This document shows positions 34,729-47,967 of a DNA stretch of 64,000 nt, in pieces. The stretch is taken from NCBI GenBank assembly GCA_024138025.1, contig JAMXBD010001598.1, positions 1-64,000 on the forward strand. Direction: 5' to 3'. The notes beneath the pieces were generated by a model. That model did not search any database and was not told the origin of the DNA. It was given only the letters and a program-made list of their open reading frames with translations. The translations under genes and the position numbers were made by a program. Numbering within the stretch: position 1 is the first letter of the stretch; each line of letters begins with the position of its first letter. The DNA is from Combretum micranthum. Taxonomy: Eukaryota > Streptophyta > Magnoliopsida > Myrtales > Combretaceae.

Positions 34729-37700
34729 TGTGTTGTGTTAGTATGTTTAAATATTGATATATCCTAGTGTAACTAAATATTGAGTTTATGAATTTATAAG
34801 TGTAATAAAGTATATGAAAATTAGATTAAAACAAGTTGAATATGTTTGATATGTGTTTCCAAACTTAGCAGAAATTTGGACAAAAATAAGCCCCAAATGC
34901 AATGATTTTAGGCCAAAAATGAGCCCAAAGCCATGCAAAATTTAAGCCCATACTTAGGCAGCCCTTAAAGTCAATATTTAGATAAGATTAAGCCCCATAA
35001 ACTTGTTAAACACACTTCTAAAAATTAAACCAAAAATCCATACGAAATTCCTCATTTTCTTTCCCAAATTTTGTGCACTTGTCTTCAAAACCTTGCACCC
35101 CATAACCTTTAACAAGCACAAGACTAGGCTCTAGAGTTTCTCAACAAGCTAAAGCTTCCTAAGGTAAGATTATATTTGTTTGAAAATTCATTTGTTTGTT
35201 TAAGTTTATTTAATCATCTAAGTTTTGTGTATAATGAATATGCATGTTGAAATTGGTTTTGATGAGTTGCACGTGCTATTTGAGTATGAGATAGGATTTT
35301 GATAATATATGAGTTGTTGATATGTGCTAGATAGGTATTAAGAAGTGTTGAAATGTATGAAGTTAGGATGGGTGGGGTTAAGATGGTTTAGAGAAGAGTA
35401 GATTGGCTTAAGGAGGGTTGGATGATGATTTGTGATTGAAATAGTAAATATGAGTGTTTGATGAGTTTAAAGTGAAGATTTTGTGTTAAAGAGAGTTAGA
35501 ATACATATAGGTTAATGTTGGATGTTAGAAATGTATTTGAGTGAAGTTTGGAAATTTAAACTTGGGCAAAAAGTGTGTTTTCGATCAGGGGAAGTCTGCA
35601 ACCTTTTTGAAAATCTATATTGTAGTGTATGTCGCTTCAAAGCCGCTGGCGTAGCGGTTAATATTGTCGGCGTACATGTCAATACTACTAGTGTTGGGGG
35701 TATCAATAGGCGTGGACCATCCCCATGGAACTATCGAAAATTTTGGAAAATTAGAGTTGTAGTCTACACCAACTCAACGCCACCGACAGACGTCGTCACA
35801 GTTCGGTTCAAGTCTGGAATCGGACCCGAACCACCGGTTCCTGGTTTCAAAAATGGTGGAACCGAAACTAGACCCATAGGAGCCGGTCCAGTTCCCAGTT
35901 CTTAGGAACCGCCGGTTCCCACGGTTCGGTTCCGGTTTTAGAGGAACCGGGAACCATGGAAAAAAAATAAAAAATCAATTAAATAATTTATTTAATTTAA
36001 CTAAGAAAAAATGCAAAATAAATTTTTAACTTGAAATAACATTGAGCCTAACAATAATTGTTCATAGCATTAGTTAAAAGAAATTATATAATTATGTATT
36101 TATTTATATACAATCATTTTCACTTTTTTAGTTGTTATATTAGCAATGTGACATTATAAAATATTCAAAGATATAAATAATTCTCAATAACAAAAAACGA
36201 ATCACACATTATTAAGAAAGAAAGTCTACTTTAATTAGAAGTCTACATAAATTTAACAATACATGATTTCAAATGTATTTATTATTTGTGTTGTTAATAA
36301 TAACACATTAAATATTGTGAATAGGAAATAAATTTTTTATTATTTATGCAAAAATAGTTTTAAACATTTATTTTGTAATTATAATTTTTTATGATTTTCT
36401 TTTCTTTTTTTTACTTTTTTTATAATTTTAATGGTATAGAACCACCGGTTCTGCCAGTTCTTGAATCGACGGTTCCAAAACCGCCGAGTCATGTGTTTTT
36501 TAGGGATGGAACCGTAAGGACCCGTCAGAACCGACGGGTCCTTTACCGGTTCAGACCCGCCATTGCTGAATCTGTTCCGGTTCAAGAATCGCCAATGATG
36601 GATCGGGTCAGTTCCCAGCCACCGGTATAGACCACAACACTGCCGACAGTTGGTTGAACACTGCCAGCGATGGCAAGCGTAGAGTTTTTAGTGCAGAGTA
36701 CACCGCCACAAGGTCGCTAGCACTGAAGGATGACGTGTCCCCTATAGTTCCCATTTTCAAAAACTTTCTCAAATATTTCCAAAGCTTGATATATGACCTT
36801 TTGAGTATTTGTTGAATATGTGTAATGTTGTATGATATATAAATACTATGTTATGACCTTGTATTAAATTTATTTGAATTTCCTTGAGTGTTTTGCTTAA
36901 ATTTAATAATGTTTTTGTATGAATTAAAATTAGAATGATGATTTGAGATGATTTTTCTTGGAACAGTGTTAGATTCTCACTTGGCTACCCCTATTAATTC
37001 CTTATTTGATTCAGGTACGCAGTAACATATTTGATTCTTACTTAGGATAGGTATACTCTAAGTCTACTCTAAATTGAGAAAACTTAAAAATTGTTTGCAT
37101 GACTGTCCTTTATGCCATTGAATCCAGTTTGGGAAGCGGCACTTTGCTCAAATTGGGGGCATGATAGTTTAGGCGCTTAGACCACCCCTATTATAATGCA
37201 ATGACTTTTATAAGTGGTTCAGCGGGTAGTTGATAGGGTATTTGGTATCAGTATAACATTTGCTTATTCTTAAGAAAATATAATATGATTTAATTCAATT
37301 GTTTATGAGAACATTTGAATTATGTGATATTATGGATTACGTTAAATAAAGTTGTGAAACGGCTAAAAACCCTAAAGAAAGCTACTTAATTGTTATTGGA
37401 TAGATTTATTTAGGAGATATCAGTATCCGAGCTACTTATATCAACCTCCTGAGCATCGAGATCATTACTCAAGTTCCCCAAATACCCTTGTTATTCAGAG
37501 TTTGAATACTCTCGTATTGTTTGGTTAATTAAAGATTATCTAATAACTTAATGATTGTGGCATTTGCATATAGTCTAAGTTTGTATGTCATTAAGCTTAT
37601 GTTTTTGTTACTTGCGTACTGGGCCTTTGTCTCATATTTTATTAATTTCAGTTGGTGATGACTCATATGAGTTTTATGCAAGTATGAGATATGATACAGA

Positions 37701-38117
37701 CTTTGAGGACTTTCTAGATGATTTGGAGGATTAGAAGTTGGCCATGGACCTCGATGGACCTCCTTTTTGTAATAATTAGCTTAATGTAGCTTTGACTATA
37801 TGTAATGGATCTTATGGTTTGTCTATCTTTTATGTCTTTTATATAAGGCTTGTTATTAACCTATGTTTGTAATATCTATATTTAACTATGTATGTTTTAA
37901 GTTTATATCTTTTATAAAATGTGATAATAATGATGTTATGTTTTCTTAAAAGATTTTTAAAGCCAATAGTTCTCAAATTTGTTATTTTGAAAATTTAGAC
38001 AAACAATTATTCAAACATTTCTTGTATAACAGCTTTACATATAATACTGCAGATTATATGTGGTTGGGAATTAGTAATCACCTATTTTAACTATCGAGGT
38101 GAGATTGGGTCTTTACA
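34729..38117. mobile_element. Probable large LTR (about 3.4 kb), split by a GC-rich insert
   Basis: The right end GAGGTGAGATTGGGTCTTTACA is typical of a plant gypsy LTR border; its reverse complement starts TGTAAAGACCC. The sequence after it, ATATA (38118-38122), is matched by ATATA at 34724-34728 before TGTGTTGTGTTAG. This pair gives TG...CA ends and a 5-bp duplication, but ATATA is weak evidence in AT-rich DNA. The interior contains GGTTCTCACTTGGCTACCCC-like and GGGGGCATGATAG words seen in LTR leaders. Confidence 0.4.
35800..36625. mobile_element. GC-rich-ended insert with AACCGGTTC-like motifs, possibly a nonautonomous hAT-type element
   Basis: Two GC-rich blocks (35800-35955 and 36437-36625) packed with GAACC, CCGGTTC and GGTTCC words on both strands bracket a very AT-rich core (35956-36436). 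Subterminal clusters of such words in both orientations, with an AT-rich centre, resemble nonautonomous plant hAT elements. Exact terminal repeats and an 8-bp duplication could not be fixed. The open frames 35522-35905 and 36379-36630 are driven by the repeated words. Confidence 0.4.
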
Positions 38118-39122
38118 ATATATTTGAGCTTATTTGACTGAAATAGGAAGAATCAGTAAACTTGATTGAACACAAAAGATTTCTACGGAGATTACATATA
38201 GAATCTCTCTTTCACAATAGGAGAGAAATTGTATAGAAATGATACACGTGAAGAAACTCACTATATGACACCATATATAATTTAAAACCTTAAGAAAATA
38301 GGTAATTAAGTCTTCTCTCTTATAAATCACTCATATAATCCACATATTTTTTACGTGGGACTTTTATAACCTCACACTTGTATTATAACACATTATAATT
38401 TTATTCATCCAGCAAGATGAATACGCATGCACAATTAATTTTATACAAAAAGGTTCTTCCTGAAGTTTTTTTTTAATTCGCTATATAATAAAAATTGTGC
38501 ATTCGTCAAATATTATTATAGTATATTTGGCAGGCCGGTTGTTGACAGTGATAATTAACAAACGCAGAAAGCACTAATAATAAAAAGTAAAGAAATTAAT
38601 TTCCTTCTTTTCAGAAATTAAAATTACTTTGGTTATTTTCTACCAATAATTTTCATAACACTTGGCTACAAGTACTAGCAAGTAGCGATTCCCACTGACA
38701 GGCAGTTTTGCCTTGGCCATATCATAAGCTACAAATATTAATAATCTTGTGAGATTATTACAATAATATTGCTCTTACAGAAAGATAGATGATAATTATA
38801 CTTTAAAAAAAAAAAAAAAAAAACTTTGTGTGATTAGTAAATGAAAACACGACTCTAGCCCAAAAAGATCTCATATAGTAATGATAGAAACAGCTTTAAT
38901 CTAATTAAATCCTCATATATTTTAGTCTTTCTTTTTCCCCTTTTTTGGGACTATAATCATGAAACATAAACGTTATGATTAAAGTGATAGTATTGTGGAC
39001 ATTATATCGACATGAGTACAAGGTGGGACTTGGGGCTAAAAAAGCAACTTCAGACAGAAAGAAAACCAGAGTTTAACACTACTTAAATTTTCAGCTACAA
39101 GAAATAGAAATAGAAATAGAAG
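38118..39122. other. Upstream region of the CDC48-like gene
   Basis: Holds copy 2 of a dispersed repeat (38225-38395), AT-rich spacer and presumably the promoter and 5' leader of the gene that follows. The leader just before the ATG has GAAATAGAAATAGAAATAGAAG. No TATA box was singled out with confidence. Confidence 0.4.
38225..38395 (+). repeat. Dispersed noncoding repeat, copy 2 (pair with 33930-34110)
   Basis: Same word order as copy 1: GAAACTCACTATA, AAAACCTTAAGAAAATAGG, CTTATAAATCACTCATATAA, ACGTGGGACTTTTATAACC, CACTTGTATT. Confidence 0.5.
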
Positions 39123-39163
39123 ATGGCTATGGCTGATCCTAGCCCGAGTTCTTCTGTTGATCG
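39123..39163 (+). CDS. CDC48: CDC48-like exon 1
   Basis: Starts MAMADPSPSSSVD. The short Ser-rich leader before the conserved core matches where CDC48 proteins begin. The donor is CG|GTATGA. Its codon phase (two bases) joins exactly with the single base before the next exon. The intron that follows is 2455 bp, by far the longest. Confidence 0.7.
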
Positions 39164-40245
39164 GTATGAGTTCTGTTTCTTTGCTAGTCCAATTTTAGTA
39201 AGTGTTATTTTTTATCATGATTTATATTGTGTAGAAGGTTAAAATGGTTATACATTATTTTGGATTTGAGCCAAAATGGTCTTGACTCTTGGGCTGGCTA
39301 GCAACAGCTTAGTGTCAGGGTCATGGAAGACCAAAATAATTGTATGAATAATTATCATATAAATCCTGTTTTTAATTTCTAGTTGCTGATAAAAGCAAGA
39401 GACAGTCAAGAAAAAATAGGTAATTCCATGTAAACAAGCAATTACAATTTCTAGCATGGATGAATCATGTGCTCAGTAAGTAGAGCCCTTGTCTGAAGTG
39501 TTGAAGTTGGCATATGCATTAAGCGTTTAACTGAGTTTCTAGATGAGTCAGATGTGATTCCATTCAAACTATACCAACCCGTGTACTTCATTGAATGAAT
39601 AATGCGATAATGGAATTTCTATTATTAGAAAATGGAATAGAATTGTAATAAAATTTTTCATTATTGATTTTTTATTTAAGTTAGGGTATTTTGAGAAAAG
39701 ACAATTTCAGTATTAAATTGTTATTAATAGGGTTAAGAAATGAATGATTATTCAGTATTTTTTATAATAAAATTTTTTTATGAAATCGCTATTACAGTTA
39801 CTCCTTGGATTGAGATAGGAGAAGCATGAATTAAAACCCATAATTCGATAATTGGCTTTCGTTCCCATTAGATTTCAGTTGTGCCTATTAATGATTCCTT
39901 CTTGTGTTTACATATATGTGTTCATGTCTTTGTGCAAGTAGGATCAATCCAAGCTAAAATCATCGACATATGATTGTTCAATATCATTGTGGAGATGAGG
40001 GATTTTCTGTATCTATGTTGTGTGCTATTTGCAACTGCAGTGTTTCGTGTTTATAACATGCATCTCAGTTTGCAGAAGCTAAAGGCAGAAAATTCAATAG
40101 CATTTTCTGAAGTGTAAAGAAAACTTAAATAAAAAATTACTTTCTCTGTCTTAATTGGTAATTTTCATCTCCACTTTCTCCTTTTTTTCTTCTCTTTTTC
40201 TTCAAATAAAAAAAAAGGTGAAATTACTTTCCCCGAAAAATCACG

Positions 40246-40627
40246 CCCCATTCTTAAAAAGTAAAATTACGATAACATCTACTTCCATTTTGCCTTCTTC
40301 CCGAATTTTCAAACGCAAATAACCTTAAACTTAAGGGACACAAAAGTTGTGATGCAAATCCCCTCTTAAAATCGGCCAGAAAAAAGAAAAAACCCCTCTT
40401 AAACATTGATCCGAAGAACGGTGCCAACATCAAGACTCTTGAGCCATGAACAGTTTTAATTTCATGACCTGATCCCACATCACGAGCTAACAAAGACCAA
40501 AATAAGACATTTATTGAATTTAATGAAAAGGTAGGACACGGAATCAATAATAATGAATGGTTTTGTACGGTTATAGCGCCATAAGCGAAGAAACATCCAT
40601 ACCCCAATTGTGGATTTAAGAATGGGG
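40246..40627. repeat. Inverted-repeat-flanked insert in intron 1
   Basis: CCCCATTCTTAAA at 40246-40258 is exactly inverted at 40615-40627. The 24-bp phrase AATGGGG(T/C)GTTTGTATTGGGGATT, which overlaps the right arm, is repeated directly at 40621-40644 and 40795-40818. This suggests one or two small DNA-transposon insertions enlarging intron 1. Confidence 0.5.
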
Positions 40628-41598
40628 TGTTTGTATTGGGGATTTTTTGTCTACAAAGACTAAATCAAACTTGCAAATCCACGATATAAAGTTTTCCCTT
40701 TATCCGTCCACACCAGACAGAACATATTCAACCGACAAATCAATTTGCCGGTAGTATCACATAGGTGATTATTTGCAATACGATTCCATGACGAATGGGG
40801 CGTTTGTATTGGGGATTCGTTATGGTCTGCAATTGATAGTGCAGTTCATATGTTGTTAACATTCAGAAGCTTTCCCTCTCTAAAAGGACTTACTCTCTCT
40901 CTAATTCACAGACATCTAAACCGTCCACGTCGGTCACCAAAAACACTGCCAACAGCCTCCTCACAGCATCCTCAACCTAAAGATATCAGCTTTTTTTCTG
41001 TAAACCACCTCAAACACCACAACTCAATATATAAAATTGAGGGTGTTTGATGTAAAAGAAAAAGATCAGGTTATTTATTTATTATTTTTTTCTAGGGCAA
41101 TTTCAAGTCTGTTTATAATGAGTTTATAAGATTTTAGGGTTTTAATTTTGGGGATGTGTGAAGATGAAGAAGAAGATGATGAAGAAGAAAGGGGGAAGAC
41201 GAAGAAGTGGCAAAAGGGAGAGAGGGAACGTGAAAAAATAAATAAATAAACTTGCTAACTAAGAGAAATAAATAATTCTTTTAATCAAGTTTTAGTTTTA
41301 ACTTTTAAAAAGTTTAGATAATATAATAAAAAAAAATTATATAAGTATCAAATTGTTACAACCTAAAAAGTTCAATTACCAAGGTGAAAGTTATCCTTTT
41401 CTTTTTGTTTTTTTTTTTTCCTGGCCAAATATCCGAGAGCTAATGTGCCTACATTTAAGCTTATTTGTTTATGGTGCAAACTTTTTTTTATTGGAATTTG
41501 ATAGGTCAACTTGCATGATTTTAACTTTGGACATTTATTACTAGATTTCTACACCCATTTGTCTCATTGGCTTTAATTTCACTTTGGTTTATTAATAA

Positions 41599-41799
<201 letters not shown>

Positions 41800-41840
41800 T
41801 GAGGTTGGAGAAAGAGCTTACTGATAACTTCTCTTGGTAA

Positions 41841-42092
<252 letters not shown>

Positions 42093-42292
42093 TAAACAGT
42101 TCTGGACCCAGGATTTTAAAGAAATTTTTTTAAATTCTAAGATTAAATTTAAAAAATCATCAAAGTTGGATGGCAACTGTGGGGGGCCTGTGCCCCTCTA
42201 TGTCCACCACAACTCATGACTCCACCAGCCATTTTCCTTGATATTTAGAAATGTGCTCATGCTTTTGTCTTACTGTTAATTCTGTTCTGCAG

Positions 42293-43076
<784 letters not shown>

Positions 43077-43082
43077 TAATGA

Positions 43083-43463
<381 letters not shown>

Positions 43464-43805
43464 TAAAAATGGGCAAATGAAAATAAACAAATTTCAATAC
43501 AATTAGCAATATGTTGTTGTCTTGCAGCAAGGAATGTGTTTATATATCCTATATGTATTCCACGGCATCATTATTGTTTTGCGAGCCTTTCTCTATCCAA
43601 CTAAGATTCGATTGAATTAGATAGAGCTAGGTTTTAGGGCAATGCGCTTTTATATTTAGTATCATGTTGTACTGTGATCAATTCCACTAAAAAGAAGATG
43701 CAGATGTTAGAAATTGTATTTTCTGATTTTCTTTCCTCCTTTAACTTATCATAGGAAGAAAAGCTTTTGAGTGGTAGTAATTTCTTCATAACTTGTAAAA
43801 GTTAA

Positions 43806-44267
<462 letters not shown>

Positions 44268-44481
44268 TAACGTGTACTTTCACGCTTTTGCAATAGATTG
44301 GAGGGAAAAATAGTTCGACCTCAAAAAGTATCTTTACCCCCCCTGTGTATTTACCTTCCCAAACTGCTGTTCGTGTATGGTTTCCAAACTCTCACTCAAG
44401 GCAGGTTTTTAGAGTTTATTCGAAAGCATTGGCGATGCTTGGGGAGGTAAATTAGACCTTTTTAAAGTTTTGGAGAGTTAA

Positions 44482-44953
<472 letters not shown>

Positions 44954-45192
44954 GTAAGCGAAGTCCGGGCTTAATTTTCCTTTTTCATGTTTCTTGGCAG
45001 CAATGCCTTAACTATATGGTCATGGAAATTTCAAGCATTATACTTTAAGAAGGTGGAGCATATATGGTAGGAATTCTTCGGTCCCTTTTAAGAAGGTGGA
45101 GCATTCTAATGAATAATCCCCCACTGGACGTCCTGGTACAGAGTGTTGCCTAAAATGTTTATCTTTCTCACTCGTTTCACTTTTTATAATGA

Positions 45193-45486
<294 letters not shown>

Positions 45487-46007
45487 ACAAAAGAAACGCG
45501 GGGAAAAATTAAATCTTTAACAAAACCTAATATCCGTGTGTGCACGTATAATGTTATAAAGAATCGTAGTTCTAAAAATTTACCTGGTCTTGTGCTACAA
45601 TACCTATCCATGTGTGCATGTATAATGTATAAAGAACCTCGTCTTGTGCCACAATGCTGCCTGTCCTCCGAGGACGAGTTTCATGTGAGCTCTAAGACTT
45701 TTATTTCAAAATCTCCAAATTGTTCACACAAAGACATCAAGTCCCTCTAGCTGTATCCATACACAAATGAGAGGAATCAATTCAATTCTAATCCCTATTC
45801 TACGAGATAACTTGGATTGGAATTTTAGTATCTTTTGTTTTTTATCATAATAAAAGATATTATTTAGATTCCATAAATTTCACTTGACAATATAATACCT
45901 TTCATATTATTTAATTTATTTCAAAATACATAAATAATCCATTTATTCTAATTTTAAAATAAAGATTGTCCCTATTAATTGTGTTATGGTGTTTATCCTT
46001 TAGGTTT
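45487..46007. other. 3' flank of the CDC48-like gene, no further gene
   Basis: Probably 3' untranslated region followed by AT-rich spacer. A partly duplicated stretch (GTGTGCA.GTATAAT, AAGAATCGTAGT/AAGAACCTCGT, CTTGTGC.ACAAT) lies at 45535-45660. No coding support. Confidence 0.45.
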
Positions 46008-46287
46008 TGTTGAGATAATGCTATATTTACTTTTAGTCTAGTCTCTTACTATTAGTCTGTTACTGTTTCTGTTTTCTAGTTTTGTTTCAACTAGTTATTT
46101 TTAGTAAGCCAGTTAGCTTGTAACATGTACAAGACAATGGAAATAGCTTGACTAAATAATAGAAAGTAACAGTTGAGCCATTATTTGTCTTTTTGTCTTT
46201 GTCTTATTTTTCTTTGACTCTCTCTCTTCGTAACCTTAGAAATGTTCATCAAGGCTCAAAAACAGATCTAGATCTGCTCACTCTGCA
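46008..46287 (+). repeat. 5' LTR of a truncated copia element
   Basis: 280 bp from TGTTGAGATAATGC to CTCACTCTGCA, directly followed by a primer site TGGTATTAGAGC (46288-46299), a one-base variant of the iMet site. CTCTGACTCTCTCTCTT-like leader sequence lies near the end. Confidence 0.75.
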
Positions 46288-46935
46288 TGGTATTAGAGCA
46301 GGTTACGAGTGATTTCTTCAATCCTTTTCTGTAAGTGTTTCTCTTGTTTCATTCTTGCTTTGGCCATGGCAAATTCTACAATTTTAGTGCGAAATAATTC
46401 TAGTGTCTTTAGTTCTTTATTTTTGTCTAGATTTGATAATCTGAACATGTGTTTGGGAAATATCATATTCAATGGTTCATATTTCTTTGCTTGGCATCAT
46501 TCGATCAAAATGGCCTTTATCAAATTGATATAAATAATGCTTTTCTTCCTGGAAATTTGAATGAGAAAATATATATGTATCCTCCTCAAGGCTATGATCA
46601 AGTTGGTCCTTCCTAAGTTTGTAGTTAAAGAAATCATTATATGGCTTGAAGCAAGCCTTACGTCAATGGAACCATGAGTTGTCAATTTTCTTAGTCAAAA
46701 AGGGTTTTGTTCAATCAAAAAATGATTATTCTCTTTTTACTAAGCAAGATTCAATTGGTTTTCGTGTCTTCCTTGTTTATGTGGTCGATTTGTTGTTGAC
46801 TAGAACTTATCTTACTTTTATAGAGGCCTTGAAACATGATTTGATTCTGAGTTTACAATCAAAGATTTAGGAGAGGCTCTATTTTTCTTGGGTCTTGAAT
46901 TGTGTAGAACCTCTTATGGCATTCATGCTCATCCG
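46288..46935 (+). pseudogene. Copia element with gag start fused to reverse transcriptase by an internal deletion
   Basis: A gag start (MANSTILVRNNSSVF at 46367, then a GSYFFAWHHSIKMAF block ending near 46515) runs straight into the middle of reverse transcriptase: INNAFLPGNLNEKIYM then PPQGYDQ from about 46520. This is followed by the degenerate [12 protein letters not shown] block (46640-46670), [15 protein letters not shown] and a VYVVDLLLT version of the YVDD box (46770-46800). An [15 protein letters not shown] block follows near 46870-46910. Several frame breaks. About 3 kb of gag, protease and integrase is missing. The element is cut off at about 46935. Confidence 0.75.
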
Positions 46936-47158
46936 AAACACCCTTGCCTGCTTGTTGGGTGCTATTGGGCCTTCTAACCCCAAAAGCTAGCTCATGACGT
47001 GAAGCTTTCCCTCACACTTATAAAGTAGCATCCTGCCTCTTCCACAACCGATGTGGAATATCCCCATCATCTCCTCCTATCACACATCGGACCATGGGAT
47101 TAACCGTCCATGTCCGGCTCAACAGAAGATGTTGCAAACTTAGGCTCTGATACCACTT
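46936..47158 (-). mobile_element. Short LTR-retrotransposon remnant (TRIM-like) next to a primer site
   Basis: On the minus strand this stretch has the CACATCGGTTGTGGAAGAGG and GAGCTAGCTTTTGGGGTTAG words common in plant LTRs and TRIM elements. It lies directly beyond the primer site at 47144-47155. Boundaries are unclear. Confidence 0.45.
47144..47155 (-). other. Primer binding site (iMet-tRNA), minus strand
   Basis: The minus strand reads TGGTATCAGAGC three bases after the CCTAACA end of the LTR at 47159-47582. Confidence 0.85.
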
Positions 47159-47582
47159 TGTTAGGAAAAGATCGCTCATTTACCACTTTGTTAAGAAAAG
47201 ATCGCTTTTTTCTTCTTACCTAATTGATTAACAAATACAATGAAATCAAATAGATGATAAACACCAGAATTTAACGTGGAAAACCCCAATGTAAGGAAAA
47301 ACCACGAGACCGCCGCCACACGAAAAAAACTCCATTAACACAATAATGGAATACAAACACAATATTACTAGTTTGTACTAGTGGCTCTCTCAATCACACC
47401 ACAACCCGGTGGATTCATAACAAATCCTCTCTCTAGATCTCTCTCTAGATTTAGGAGTGTGTGTATTGTATTTTTTCTCTCTTCTCTTTTCCTTGCCCTT
47501 GGACAACAATGAAAAAAGACTCTCTAGGGTTTTTATTTTTTACTATATTATGGGCCCATATAAGTTGGACCCAAACCCAACA
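47159..47582 (-). repeat. Copia-type LTR, minus strand
   Basis: 424 bp, reading TGTTGGGTTTGGGTCCAAC to CTTTTCCTAACA on the minus strand. The primer site next to its left end makes it a 5' LTR of something extending left. The purine tract next to its right end makes it look like a 3' LTR of something extending right. This double role suggests two elements sharing one LTR, or a rearrangement. Confidence 0.7.
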
Positions 47583-47776
47583 AACTCCTCCTCCAACTCA
47601 TATGGGAAGAGTGACATGTGTACGGCTTCAGCAATCGATGTAGGCGGCGATCCAACCCGTGTATAACTCGATATCATCAAATCTTCTTGAATTACATACC
47701 CTTTCATCTAAGTATAAACCCTATACTTAAGATCCCCTTGGATATAGACCTATATGTGTTGGATTTATACCCAACA
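47583..47776 (-). repeat. Duplicated polypurine tract and LTR-start module
   Basis: The minus strand has TGTTGGGTATAAATCCAACA at 47776, a near copy of the LTR start at 47582. Each is preceded by the same purine tract type (CATATGAGTTGGAGGGGAAGTT versus CATATGAGTTGGAGGAGGAG). The 194-bp segment between looks like the first part of a second, related LTR. Confidence 0.6.
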
Positions 47777-47967
47777 AACTTCCCCTCCAACTCATATGGG
47801 GAGTTCCGTCACCCCTACAATCTCTCTGCAACAAGTGATCTTCTATTTTGGTAGAGCTTTGGTCATCATATGGGATACATTATCATCATTATGGATCTTC
47901 CCAAGCTTCAACTGCTTGGACTCTATCAGATCTCTAATCCAGTGATACCTCACATCAATATGTTTCG
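47777..47967 (-). pseudogene. 3' end of copia pol, distal part (RNase H end and polypurine tract)
   Basis: On the minus strand, the first codons give KHIDVRYHWIRDL, the standard end of copia RNase H, followed by SKQLKLGKIH and a MMTKALPK stretch. A purine tract follows at 47777-47795. It joins the piece at 61457 onward, and was separated by the gypsy insertion. Confidence 0.85.
47963..47967. repeat. Target site duplication TTTCG (left)
   Basis: Identical to 61457-61461 and placed exactly outside the LTR borders. Confidence 0.93.

Noticed and set aside
35522..35905. 127-residue open frame
   Set aside because: Its length comes from GC-rich repeated GGTTC/CCGG words; no protein signature.
41164..41235. 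Lys/Glu-coding GA-rich stretch in CDC48 intron 1
   Set aside because: A simple purine-rich tract; it is not bordered by matching splice sites and does not correspond to any CDC48 region.
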